DNA of 15,369 nt from the NCBI GenBank assembly GCA_016938535.1, contig JAFGUL010000089.1, positions 1 through 15,369 on the forward strand, in the 5' to 3' direction. A model generated the notes under the pieces. The model searched no databases. It saw only the letters and a list, made by a program, of their open reading frames with translations, and was not told where the DNA came from. Source of the DNA: Candidatus Delongbacteria bacterium. GTDB taxonomy: Bacteria > Delongbacteria > UBA4055. The position numbers and the translations under genes are program-made. Of the stretch, positions 7,611-15,369 are shown piece after piece. Every line of letters begins with the position of its first letter. Within the stretch, counting starts at the first letter, position 1.

Positions 7611-7922
7611 ATGTACACTCAATTCACTGAATCTGTAATAGAGATCATTAAGAGCATACGCAAAGGGAAAGTACAAACTTACGGAGGCATATCTAAACTT
7701 GCAGGACATCCCAAAGGAGCGAGGCAGGTCGTAAGAATACTTTCAACTTTGTCTGAAAAACACGAACTTCCATGGCATCGCGTAATCAATTCCAAAGGCG
7801 AACTGCCAAGATTGAATACAGTAATGTTCATAGAACAGAAAAATCTGCTAGAAGAAGAAAATATTAAAGTTTCTCCTGATGGCAAGATCGATCTTGAAAA
7901 ATATTTGTGGAACGCCAACTGA
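7611..7922 (+). CDS. Alkyltransferase-like protein (ATL, MGMT family without active Cys)
   Basis: The 103-residue protein matches the DNA-binding half of O6-alkylguanine-DNA alkyltransferases. The PCHR active site reads P54-W55-H-R, so the alkyl-accepting Cys is replaced by Trp. Y24 and R38 (in GARQVVR) fit the tyrosine and arginine finger that flip the damaged base. Family knowledge: ATL proteins, such as fission yeast Atl1 and E. coli YbaZ, bind O6-alkylguanine without repairing it and hand the lesion to nucleotide excision repair. The ATG lies one base after the zinc-ribbon gene's stop and lacks a good ribosome site, so it is probably translationally coupled. It converges on the transporter gene with only four bases between stops, and no terminator is visible there. 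Confidence 0.92.
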   Translation: MYTQFTESVIEIIKSIRKGKVQTYGGISKLAGHPKGARQVVRILSTLSEKHELPWHRVINSKGELPRLNTVMFIEQKNLLEEENIKVSPDGKIDLEKYLWNAN

Positions 7923-7926
7923 ATTT

Positions 7927-8787
7927 CTACTTCAAATTCATCAGGACTATAGCGACAATTATCATGGCAACTGCGAAGATCTCCTTTCGTTTCAGCCTTT
8001 CGCCGAATATGAAATATCCGCCGAGATTGATCATGACTATTGTGCCTGAACTGACAGTCGGAAAAACTACCGATGCTTTATAGTAATTGAATGACTCGAT
8101 CAGAAAATATGAGGCAAACATGTTCGGAATACCTACGAGAATTCCCGTGATAATATCGGTTTTGGTGACTTTCTGACCTTTTCTGATCCCCCGCAATGTA
8201 AAGATCATGCTCACCCAGAATGCAGTAAAGAACACGACGAAAAGAAATACGGCCTTGTAATCGGATCCTCCGTAGATCTCGAAAAGCTTGTTGGAGAATT
8301 CCGCGAATCCCACGATCAGAAAGAGCAGTATTATCGTCTTATTTACACCTTTTACACGGTCGAGCTCGCGGGGTGAAATGTTGATCATCACTATCGCGGC
8401 AAGTGAAAGGATCACACCGACCGACTGAAGAATATTCGGTATCTCTTTCCACAGTATCATTGAAAGTATTACAGGCAGGATTATACCCGTTTTGGCAACG
8501 GCTCCCGTTATTCCGACACCGTTCACTCTGATGCTTTTCTGAATAAAAATAAAACCGAGAAAGTATAAAACTCCTCCGAATAAACCTATAACGAGCGCTG
8601 AATTTAAAGACGGTCCCGGCTCAAAACTGACGGAAGAACTCTGAATACTAAAGATAATGCTTATAGTAAAAGCTGCTACATAATTCGATGAAGTAACCGC
8701 ATACCTGTTCAGATTTCTGTTTTCACTTAATTTGAGTATCAGAGCTATCGATGCACTTGAAAGTATTGCGAGTAAAAGGCAGATCAT
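7927..8787 (-). CDS. DMT superfamily (EamA-type) transporter
   Basis: This 286-residue, very hydrophobic protein has about ten membrane segments: roughly 2-20, 31-49, 64-82, 91-112, 119-136, 150-165, 178-198, 210-228, 236-258 and 269-286. It divides into two EamA halves, each ending in a 'W/FGE'-type turn followed by a final helix (LWKEIPN near 112-118; FGERLKRKE at 261-269). EamA proteins export or import small metabolites across the inner membrane; the substrate cannot be predicted. Upstream of the ATG only a weak GGA is seen. It diverges from typA over 98 bases and has no operon partner in the window. Confidence 0.9.
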   Translation of the reverse strand: MICLLLAILSSASIALILKLSENRNLNRYAVTSSNYVAAFTISIIFSIQSSSVSFEPGPSLNSALVIGLFGGVLYFLGFIFIQKSIRVNGVGITGAVAKTGIILPVILSMILWKEIPNILQSVGVILSLAAIVMINISPRELDRVKGVNKTIILLFLIVGFAEFSNKLFEIYGGSDYKAVFLFVVFFTAFWVSMIFTLRGIRKGQKVTKTDIITGILVGIPNMFASYFLIESFNYYKASVVFPTVSSGTIVMINLGGYFIFGERLKRKEIFAVAMIIVAIVLMNLK

Positions 8788-8885
8788 TGTCCGTTTCCTT
8801 AAATCAAAAATAACTGAGAATTATATTGTATAAACAGAAAAAAAGCAATATATTCCGACCTTAATTAATTAAACCTTGCAGGAAA

Positions 8886-10697
8886 ATGAAAAAGTTAAGA
8901 AATATTGCAATTATAGCCCATGTAGATCATGGCAAAACCACGCTTATTGACGCCGCTTTGAAGCAGACCGGATTTTTCAGAGCGAACCAGAAAGTTGAAG
9001 AAAGAATAATGGATTCGAACGATATCGAAAAGGAAAGAGGAATAACTATCTTTTCGAAAAACGCTTCGCTTCATTATAAAGATTACAAAATAAATATCGT
9101 TGACACGCCGGGACACGCGGATTTCGGCGGGGAAGTTCAGAGGATCATGAAAATGGTTGACTCGGTGCTTCTGCTTGTGGATGCTTTTGAAGGTACAATG
9201 CCTCAGACGAAATATGTGCTTAAGAACTCGCTTCAGATGGGACTAAAGCCTATAGTTGTGATAAATAAGATAGACAGACCGAACTGCACGCCGCACGAAG
9301 TTCTTGATAAGGTGTTCGATCTTTTCGTCGAGCTCGGGGCCACTGACGAACAGCTTGATTTTCCTGTCATCTACGCATCAGCGAAAAACGGCATTGCAAG
9401 ATACAATCTCGAAGACGAAAATAATGATCTTATACCCCTGCTAGATACTATAATCAAGAGTGTGAAGGAGCCTGACGGAGATGAGGAAGGGTATTTTCAA
9501 TTCCTTGTTTCGGCTATCGAGTACAATGATTATCTCGGAAAAATGGGCACGGGAAAGATCCATCGCGGAAAAGTCAGCATGGGTCAGGAGGTCGTTCTTT
9601 TAAAGAGGAACGGAGAAAGACTGCTCTACAGGATATCGAAACTTTTCATTTATGACGGTCTGAAAAAAGTTGAAACCAAGACCGCTTATGCAGGTGATAT
9701 TATAACTATAGCAGGACTTACGCAGATCGATGTCGGAGAGACCGTAACTGATAAAGATAAACAGGAACCACTGCCTCTTATCAATGTTGACGAACCTACA
9801 CTGGCTATGAGATTTCTGGTTAACGACTCGCCTTTTGCGGGACTTGACGGCAAATGGGTTACATCGAGAAATATATGGGACAGACTGGAAAAAGAACTTC
9901 AGACGAACATCAGCATCAAGATCGAGAAAACAGAATCCCCCGACGAGTTCATCGTGAACGGAAGAGGAGAACTTCAGCTTGCGATACTCATCGAGAATAT
10001 GAGAAGAGAGGGCTATGAATTCGGTGTCTCAAAGCCTAAAGTGATTTACAGGGAACTCGACGGAAAAAGAACTGAACCGATAGAGCTGGCCGTTATAGAT
10101 GTAGCAGATGACTTTACAGGCGTGGTTATTGAAAAGCTCGGGATCAGAAAGGGAGAACTCCTAAACATCGTTCAGGGTTCTGACGGATACACAAGGCTTG
10201 AGTTCAAGGTACCTGCAAGAGGCCTTATCGGATTCAGGAACGAGTTCATGACAGAAACAAGAGGCACGGGAATTCTTAATCATTCATTCTATGAATATGA
10301 ATATTATAAAGGCGACATACCGAAAAGAAGCAGAGGAGTCCTGATCGCACTTGAACAGGGACAGGCTGTAGCTTACTCTCTTTACAATCTTCAGGACAGA
10401 GGCGAAATGTTCATTGAACCGGGCACTGATGTCTATGCAGGCATGATCGTGGGTGAGCATTCCAGAGAGGACGATCTTGTAATAAATGTCATCAAGGCAA
10501 AAAAAATGTCGAATGTGAGAGCTTCGGGTTCGGATGACGCGATAAAGCTGGTCACTCCAAGGCAAATGACGCTTGAACAGGCACTGGAATATATTGAAGA
10601 TGACGAACTTATTGAAGTAACGCCGCACAATATCAGGCTCAGAAAAAGATTTCTTGATATAAACGAGAGAAAAAGACTTAACAGAACAAACAAATAA
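8886..10697 (+). CDS. typA: Ribosome-associated GTPase TypA/BipA
   Basis: BipA is a translational GTPase related to EF-G that binds the 70S ribosome and supports 50S assembly, notably at low temperature. The 603 residues are the normal length (E. coli about 607). G motifs are complete: AHVDHGKT (11-18), ERGIT (50-54), DTPGH (73-77), NKID (127-130) and SAK (165-167). The BipA-specific C-terminal region is present, with [12 protein letters not shown] and the basic tail. AGGA lies just upstream of the ATG. The DEAD-box helicase starts seven bases downstream, so the two are almost certainly one operon. Confidence 0.98.
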   Translation: MKKLRNIAIIAHVDHGKTTLIDAALKQTGFFRANQKVEERIMDSNDIEKERGITIFSKNASLHYKDYKINIVDTPGHADFGGEVQRIMKMVDSVLLLVDAFEGTMPQTKYVLKNSLQMGLKPIVVINKIDRPNCTPHEVLDKVFDLFVELGATDEQLDFPVIYASAKNGIARYNLEDENNDLIPLLDTIIKSVKEPDGDEEGYFQFLVSAIEYNDYLGKMGTGKIHRGKVSMGQEVVLLKRNGERLLYRISKLFIYDGLKKVETKTAYAGDIITIAGLTQIDVGETVTDKDKQEPLPLINVDEPTLAMRFLVNDSPFAGLDGKWVTSRNIWDRLEKELQTNISIKIEKTESPDEFIVNGRGELQLAILIENMRREGYEFGVSKPKVIYRELDGKRTEPIELAVIDVADDFTGVVIEKLGIRKGELLNIVQGSDGYTRLEFKVPARGLIGFRNEFMTETRGTGILNHSFYEYEYYKGDIPKRSRGVLIALEQGQAVAYSLYNLQDRGEMFIEPGTDVYAGMIVGEHSREDDLVINVIKAKKMSNVRASGSDDAIKLVTPRQMTLEQALEYIEDDELIEVTPHNIRLRKRFLDINERKRLNRTNK

Positions 10698-10704
10698 GGA
10701 AACA

Positions 10705-12462
10705 ATGAAAGAATTCAGAGAAGCGGGACTTAAACAGGAACTGCTTGACGCAATTTCGGAAATGGGATTTGAAAAACCAACACCGATCCAGGATAAAACG
10801 ATATCACATCTTCTCTCAACGAGAAAAGACCTGATAGCTCTCGCCCAGACAGGCACGGGGAAAACAGCAGCTTTCGGTCTGCCGATCATTCAGCAGGTTG
10901 ATACAAAACTCAATAAAACACAGGCACTCGTACTTTGCCCGACAAGAGAATTGTGTATGCAGATCACAAAGGATTTCAATTCCTTCTCAAAATACCTTCC
11001 TAATGTGAAGATCGCGGCTATTTATGGGGGGACGGGAATAGACAATCAGATACGCGAGCTTACAAGAGGCGTTCATATAGTGGTCGGTACACCAGGAAGA
11101 GTGCTTGATCTTATCTACAGAAAAAAACTCAAAATAGAAAAAATAAACTGGCTGGTTCTCGACGAAGCGGACGAAATGCTGAACATGGGATTCAAGGAAG
11201 ACCTTGACGAAATATTGTCGTCTGTGATTTCTGACAAGCAGACGCTTCTTTTTTCAGCTACGATGCCGAGAGAGATCGCAAAGATCGCGGAAACTTACAT
11301 GACTGAACCTGAAGAGGTCAGCGCAGGCCAGAAAAATACAGGCGCGGAAAATGTTGAGCATCATTATTATCTCGTGCATGCGAAAGACCGCTATAACGCT
11401 CTAAAAAGACTCGCCGATGTTTATCCTGATATTTACGGGATTGTTTTCTGCAGGACGAGAGAGGAAACTCAGCAGATAGCCGATAAACTCATAGCTGACG
11501 GATATAACGCAGACGCACTTCACGGGAATCTTTCACAGGCACAGAGGGATCTTGTCATGAACAGATTCAGGACAGGTCACCTTCAGCTCCTTGTAGCCAC
11601 TGATGTAGCCGCGAGAGGAATAGATGTCAGCAACCTAACCCACATAATAAATTACAACCTCCCTGACGATCCCGATACATACCTGCACAGAAGCGGAAGA
11701 ACAGGCAGAGCGGGAAAAAGCGGCATTTCAATTTCGATCGTTCACATGAAAGAGAAATCAAAGCTTAAAATGATAGAGAACCGATCAAAAATAAGATTCG
11801 AACAAAAAAAAGTTCCCGACGGGATCAGCATCTGTGAAAGACAGCTTTTCAACCTGGTTGACAAAGTTGTGAATGTCGAAATAAACAAATCCCAGATCGA
11901 AAGATTCCTACCCTATATTTACGATAAACTTTCAGACCTTTCGAGAGACGAACTGATCCAGCATTTCATTTCGGTCGAATTCAACAGTTTTCTCGAATAT
12001 TACAAAGATGCATCAGACCTGAACAAAGGCGTCGAAGCTCAAAAAATGAACACTAAAAGTAGTGACAAGTACAGGGAAAGAGAGAAATTCGGGGACAGGA
12101 ACAGAGACGGAGGCAAAAGGGACAGTTTTACGGCTGACAGAGGGAGCAGGAAACAGGACAACAGATCAAAAGGAAATTTCTCTAGATTCTTCATTAGTAT
12201 AGGATCCAAGGACAACATTGACAAATCAGGACTGATAAAGCTCATCGCAAGTCAGATCAAGAACAGAGCTGTTGAGATCGGCAAAGTAGATCTCATGAAA
12301 AGTTTCTCGTTTTTTGAAATTGAGAGCTCTTTTGAAAGAGAAACCCTCAAAGCTTTTGAACTTTCGGAATTCATGGGTAAACCGATAACAGTTGAATTAT
12401 CAGACAGTGCGCCTCATGAACCGAAACCGAGAGTAAAAAGATCGTCAAAGAAACAGAGATAA
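10705..12462 (+). CDS. deaD: DEAD-box RNA helicase with DbpA-type RNA-binding domain (DeaD/CsdA-like)
   Basis: The ATP-dependent RNA helicase of 585 residues has a full core: Q motif (F22 to Q29), AQTGTGKT (47-54), PTREL (79-83), TPGR (129-132), DEAD (153-156), SAT (184-186), VAARGID (301-307) and HRSGRTGRAG (328-337). A spacer (about 370-440) leads to a basic, low-complexity linker (446-490) and then a DbpA-type RNA-binding domain (about 491-567, SRFFISIG...KPITVELSD). This arrangement is shared with DeaD/CsdA and DbpA, which act in ribosome assembly and RNA decay. AAGGA precedes the ATG. The position directly after typA supports a ribosome-assembly role. The symbol is by architecture; DbpA-like specificity is possible. 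Confidence 0.95.
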   Translation: MKEFREAGLKQELLDAISEMGFEKPTPIQDKTISHLLSTRKDLIALAQTGTGKTAAFGLPIIQQVDTKLNKTQALVLCPTRELCMQITKDFNSFSKYLPNVKIAAIYGGTGIDNQIRELTRGVHIVVGTPGRVLDLIYRKKLKIEKINWLVLDEADEMLNMGFKEDLDEILSSVISDKQTLLFSATMPREIAKIAETYMTEPEEVSAGQKNTGAENVEHHYYLVHAKDRYNALKRLADVYPDIYGIVFCRTREETQQIADKLIADGYNADALHGNLSQAQRDLVMNRFRTGHLQLLVATDVAARGIDVSNLTHIINYNLPDDPDTYLHRSGRTGRAGKSGISISIVHMKEKSKLKMIENRSKIRFEQKKVPDGISICERQLFNLVDKVVNVEINKSQIERFLPYIYDKLSDLSRDELIQHFISVEFNSFLEYYKDASDLNKGVEAQKMNTKSSDKYREREKFGDRNRDGGKRDSFTADRGSRKQDNRSKGNFSRFFISIGSKDNIDKSGLIKLIASQIKNRAVEIGKVDLMKSFSFFEIESSFERETLKAFELSEFMGKPITVELSDSAPHEPKPRVKRSSKKQR

Positions 12463-12485
12463 TAATTTCCCGTTCTTAAATATTA

Positions 12486-12518
12486 AAAAAAAGCCGCTTA
12501 AATCGAGCGGCTTTTTTT
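12486..12518. terminator. Bidirectional Rho-independent terminator
   Basis: A perfect 13-bp inverted repeat (AAAAAAAGCCGCT and AGCGGCTTTTTTT) surrounds a 7-base loop. It gives a GC stem plus a T-tract on both strands and lies between the convergent helicase and porin genes, 23 bases after the first and 21 bases after the second. Confidence 0.93.
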
Positions 12519-12539
12519 AGATTTATGAAACTAAATATC

Positions 12540-13808
12540 TTAGAAATTATAAGCTGCACCCAGACTGAATGCGAAAATATCCATCTGATGAGTACCGGGC
12601 ATATTATAACCTGAAGGAGCAGCAATTCTTTCTCCGCCCCAAAGATACTCAAGTCCGAGATCAAAATTGAAATCCTGATAAATATATGTTCCGCCAAGCG
12701 TCAATGCATGATTTGTGGAAGACGGGAACAGAATATTGAGTGTTCTTTCCGGTGCCGGAGCAGGATCTTGATAATATCCCATTCTTGCTTTGATCTGCTC
12801 ATTGATATCGAACTGAAGACCGAATCTCAACTGTACAGCATCATGCCAGTAAAGATGCATTTCCTGCTCCTGAGTATATTCAGGAGTAAGTTTGATCTTA
12901 GCATACAGCGCCTGAAGTTCATTCCAGTTAGTGATCTGAATATCGGAAGTTAATACTATTTTACCGTCAAAAGGTTTGAAAGCCAGTCCGAATCCAACCC
13001 ATGCGGGCCATGTAACTTCAAGGTCCATATCATATTTACCGCTGTTCTCGATATTCATAGTACCGGACATATCAACAGTAACGGGGGTCTTGTAAGTAAA
13101 ACCGAAGCTGTGCCAGTCGTTATCTATCATAGCGCTTAATGTCGCTCCGATACCGATCCCGTCAATGTCCATTTCTGTCTGAGTGTCGAGCATTCCGTCC
13201 TGTCCGGGCTGCATAGTCATAACATTGACCATATCCTCGCCTCGTTTCATCTCGAACATACCGTAGAAAACATTAAGAGCTGCTCCGAGTTTGAACTGAC
13301 CGTTGAAGTCATAGGCCATTGCAGGCGCGAAATTGAAAACGGCGATCTTGCTCATCCATTCAAATTCTTTTCCGGCATAAGGATTCGCCATCGTGTGCCC
13401 CGGATCGAAATAAGCAGGACCTCCAAAAGCTGTCAGATCTGCTCCGTCCCACTCTGAACCCAGTCCCGCAGGTACATAAGCACCCAGACCGAAAGCGAAT
13501 TTATTCACATTATACACAGCCATGAAATTCGGACTTATGTAATGATTGGTAACACCTTCTGCATCTATCCCGTAGGTCTCGAATTTGTATGAAGTCATCG
13601 GAACAACATCGGTCATGAAAAGCATAACACTGTTTTTTTGTCCTGCTAATCCTGCGGGGTTCCAGTGTATCGCTGTAGCATCATCTGCAAGAGCCACGAA
13701 TGCGCCTCCCATTCCGAAAGCTTTAGTTCCGATACTGTTAAGGCTAAGTCCGTTCGCAAACACTGCCGCGGACATAATGATCATCGCTGCCGTTAAAATT
13801 TTTTTCAT
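12540..13808 (-). CDS. OmpP1/FadL/TodX-family outer membrane porin
   Basis: The 422-residue product has a signal peptide (cleavage likely after FA at about 18) and then the family's N-terminal hatch block: IGTKAFGMGGAFVALADDAT (26-45) followed by AIHWNPAGLA (46-55). The rest alternates in the manner of a beta-barrel and ends in Phe, as outer-membrane barrels do. FadL-type porins pass hydrophobic compounds such as long-chain fatty acids or aromatics; the substrate here is not predictable. AGGAGG sits five bases before the ATG. It follows gmhA after 15 bases on the same strand and ends at the bidirectional terminator, so it is probably the last gene of that operon. Confidence 0.93.
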   Translation of the reverse strand: MKKILTAAMIIMSAAVFANGLSLNSIGTKAFGMGGAFVALADDATAIHWNPAGLAGQKNSVMLFMTDVVPMTSYKFETYGIDAEGVTNHYISPNFMAVYNVNKFAFGLGAYVPAGLGSEWDGADLTAFGGPAYFDPGHTMANPYAGKEFEWMSKIAVFNFAPAMAYDFNGQFKLGAALNVFYGMFEMKRGEDMVNVMTMQPGQDGMLDTQTEMDIDGIGIGATLSAMIDNDWHSFGFTYKTPVTVDMSGTMNIENSGKYDMDLEVTWPAWVGFGLAFKPFDGKIVLTSDIQITNWNELQALYAKIKLTPEYTQEQEMHLYWHDAVQLRFGLQFDINEQIKARMGYYQDPAPAPERTLNILFPSSTNHALTLGGTYIYQDFNFDLGLEYLWGGERIAAPSGYNMPGTHQMDIFAFSLGAAYNF

Positions 13809-13823
13809 TTATCCTCCTGATTT

Positions 13824-14420
13824 TTATGCTTCCGTGATGTAATTATCCGGAAATTTTATTTTTTCTACTCCTTCTACTATAATATGCAGGATCAGCATGT
13901 GTATCTCCTGTATCCTGTCGCTCGTTTTTGCATTAATAACTATTTCATGACCTGCTTTACTCCTGAGTTTCCCGCCGTCTTTACCGAGAAGAAGAACCGT
14001 ATTCATTCTTAACATTTTCGCTTTTTCGAAAGCTTTAATTATATTTGGAGAGTTTCCGCTTGTAGAGAGCCCGATAAACACATCACCTGAATTACCGTAA
14101 GCCTCTACTCCTCTCGCGAATATCTCATCAAAACCGAAGTCGTTTGCCGCACATGTTATAAATGACGGGTCGGAAATGGATATCGCAGGCAGTGCTTTTC
14201 TGTCCGATCTGAATCTTCCTGTCAGTTCCTCCGCAAAATGCATGGCGTCTGTCATTGATCCGCCGTTACCGCAGATCATCACTTTTTTGCCTGAATCGAA
14301 AGCACGGACCAAATCCATTATGATCTCTTTCACAGCACTAATATTTTTCTCGTCGGAAATAAAACTGCCGAGTAGATCGTGTGCTTCTTTGAACGAATCG
14401 CCGAGGTTATCAAGTGGCAT
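13824..14420 (-). CDS. gmhA: Phosphoheptose isomerase (sedoheptulose-7-phosphate isomerase)
   Basis: GmhA turns D-sedoheptulose 7-phosphate into D-glycero-D-manno-heptose 7-phosphate, the first step to ADP- or GDP-heptose for LPS or surface glycans. The 198-residue SIS-fold protein is near the usual length (about 192). Family landmarks are CGNGGS (50-55), H61 and E65 (metal site), ND (93-94), STSGNSPN (119-126) and RIQEIH (169-174) with H179. These match E. coli GmhA positions closely, so it is probably active. The paralogue DiaA, a replication protein, is a less likely alternative because the catalytic residues are retained. AGGAG lies five bases before the ATG. The acyltransferase stop is eight bases upstream. 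Partner genes for later heptose steps are not in the window. Confidence 0.93.
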   Translation of the reverse strand: MPLDNLGDSFKEAHDLLGSFISDEKNISAVKEIIMDLVRAFDSGKKVMICGNGGSMTDAMHFAEELTGRFRSDRKALPAISISDPSFITCAANDFGFDEIFARGVEAYGNSGDVFIGLSTSGNSPNIIKAFEKAKMLRMNTVLLLGKDGGKLRSKAGHEIVINAKTSDRIQEIHMLILHIIVEGVEKIKFPDNYITEA

Positions 14421-14428
14421 AACATCTC

Positions 14429-15151
14429 CTATATATTATTCTTCAACAGCTGATCTTCGGGAACAGCACCGAAATCTTTTGCAGGAACTCCTGCAAACAC
14501 CCTGCCGGCAGGCACATCTTTCGTGACCACAGAACCGGCGGCGACCATCGCATCCTCACCGATCGTGATTCCCGGTAAAATCGTTGCATTAACTCCTATG
14601 CGGCCGCCGTTCTTTACGGTGATCCCCTTAAAATGTTTGAACCTTTCCTTAGACCTGCCGGCGAAATTGTCGTTGCTCGTGGCAACGCACGGCGCGATGA
14701 AGCAGTAGTCGCCGATGACGGAAAGAGCTGTAATGTAGGCGTTGGACTCGATCTTGCACTTCTTCCCTACCGAACATTTTGACTCGACAAGAACTCCCCT
14801 TCCGATGATCGTCATCTCCCCGACCGTCACGCCGAACTGGACCGCCGCCTGATCAGCGATAAGAACTTTATCGCCGATCTCTGCGCCTGCGTAGATAACT
14901 ACTCCGGCGCCGATAAGAACGCCGCTGCCGATCTTTGCCGGCGGCAGAACCTCATCAGTCGCCATCGCCGAATTCGGTGACTTCAGCTTCTGCTTCCCGA
15001 TAACAGTGTTGTCGTCTATCCTGACATTGTCTCCGATAACAGTTCCCTCATGGATCACTACATTATGTCCGATCACACAGTTGTGCCCAAAAACAACATC
15101 TTTACCGATATGAATGTTCATTCCTGTTTTTATTGTGTTGAGTTTTTTCAT
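14429..15151 (-). CDS. Left-handed beta-helix acyltransferase (sugar N-/O-acetyltransferase type)
   Basis: The 240-residue protein is built almost wholly of hexapeptide repeats (about 12-53, 73-160 and 180-215), the trimeric left-handed beta-helix fold. The C-terminal part with ATILPGITIGEDAMVAAGSV (189-208) and VFAGVPAK (218-225) is typical of acetyl-CoA-dependent sugar acyltransferases such as WlbB/WbpD-type nucleotide-sugar N-acetyltransferases. A loop at about 158-175 interrupts the repeats near the likely active site. The acceptor sugar is unknown. It is the first gene of an operon with gmhA, which fits surface polysaccharide synthesis. Codon third positions look more GC-rich than in its neighbours. 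The ribosome site is weak (GGGA, eight bases upstream of the ATG). Confidence 0.88.
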   Translation of the reverse strand: MKKLNTIKTGMNIHIGKDVVFGHNCVIGHNVVIHEGTVIGDNVRIDDNTVIGKQKLKSPNSAMATDEVLPPAKIGSGVLIGAGVVIYAGAEIGDKVLIADQAAVQFGVTVGEMTIIGRGVLVESKCSVGKKCKIESNAYITALSVIGDYCFIAPCVATSNDNFAGRSKERFKHFKGITVKNGGRIGVNATILPGITIGEDAMVAAGSVVTKDVPAGRVFAGVPAKDFGAVPEDQLLKNNI

Positions 15152-15193
15152 TTAAAATTTCCCATTTGTTAAGTATAACTATTTGTTTACTGA

Positions 15194-15237
15194 GATAAGT
15201 ATGAAAATAATCACAATTTTACAAGTAAAATCTTATC
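15194..15237. repeat. Nested inverted repeats in the 15152-15356 divergent spacer
   Basis: An inner 16-base palindrome (ATTTTAC-AA-GTAAAAT, 15216-15231) is directly followed by CTTATC (15232-15237), which pairs with GATAAG at 15194-15199. The spacer lies between the divergent acyltransferase operon and the next gene, so it could hold an operator. The region is AT-rich and the pattern could partly be chance. Confidence 0.4.
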
Positions 15238-15356
15238 AATTTTTCGGTACCTCAGAAAATTGCCTACATCAAAATATTGCATCATAAATAGATGGATTTT
15301 ATCATTTACAAAACTATATTTTTTTCTTATTTTGAATTAAAATTCCGGAGAGATTC

Positions 15357-15369
15357 ATGAAAACTTACA
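15357..15369 (+). CDS. 5' end of an unidentified gene
   Basis: ATG at 15357 is followed by codons for K, T and Y before the window ends. GGAGAG (15347-15352) sits four bases upstream, which is a good ribosome-binding site. Four residues are too few to name it. It runs divergently from the acyltransferase/gmhA/porin operon. Confidence 0.6.

Noticed and set aside
10284..10889. Open frame of 201 codons on the minus strand spanning the typA/helicase junction
   Set aside because: It is antisense to two well-supported genes, lacks any recognisable motif, and its composition is that of a reverse-frame shadow.
1..15369. selC tRNA, CRISPR, insertion sequence or phage genes
   Set aside because: No direct repeats with spacers, transposase or integrase motifs, or tRNA-like cloverleaf were found by reading both strands. 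A tRNA scan would be needed to exclude small RNA genes fully.

Overview
This window reads as a piece of a Gram-negative bacterial chromosome with moderate-to-low GC and dense coding on both strands. Outer-membrane traits are clear: a FadL/OmpP1-type porin, two probable lipoproteins and a heptose isomerase. Two genes resemble families I associate mainly with Bacteroidota and relatives: a DUF4837-like lipoprotein and a short, signal-less CE4 deacetylase with an N-terminal 'FFPGIIW' block. I infer an uncultured lineage of, or near, the FCB superphylum. No rRNA, tRNA, CRISPR, insertion sequence or phage gene was seen.

Layout, left to right. (1) 1-1365, minus: a ferritin-like gene followed after one base by selA (cut by the window edge), so the organism probably makes selenocysteine. 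(2) 1397-1424: a terminator closing a large minus-strand gene (1439-3892) for an exported protein with three Ig-like domains and about seven propeller-type repeats. (3) 4032-7094, minus: a tightly overlapped operon of cysS, a DUF4837-like lipoprotein and a CE4 polysaccharide deacetylase. (4) 7202-7922, plus: a small zinc-ribbon protein with a strict ten-residue repeat, followed after one base by an alkyltransferase-like (ATL) DNA-repair protein. (5) 7927-8787, minus: a DMT/EamA transporter, convergent with the ATL gene and only 4 bases from it. (6) 8886-12462, plus: typA/bipA and a DEAD-box RNA helicase with a DbpA-type RNA-binding tail, 7 bases apart, closed by a bidirectional terminator (12486-12518). 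(7) 12540-15151, minus: a left-handed beta-helix acyltransferase, gmhA and a FadL-type porin, with gaps of 8 and 15 bases. (8) 15357-15369, plus: the first codons of a further gene. The 205-base spacer before it carries nested inverted repeats. No gene-free stretch exceeds 300 bases.

How the genes work together. Three clusters suggest shared jobs: selenocysteine synthesis next to a di-iron-type protein; translation and ribosome assembly (BipA plus RNA helicase); and envelope sugar chemistry (acyltransferase plus heptose isomerase) next to an outer-membrane porin. Most of the window is recognisable core genome. The least explained items are the decapeptide-repeat zinc-ribbon protein and its coupling to the ATL gene, the ferritin-like/selA pairing, and the large repeat protein.
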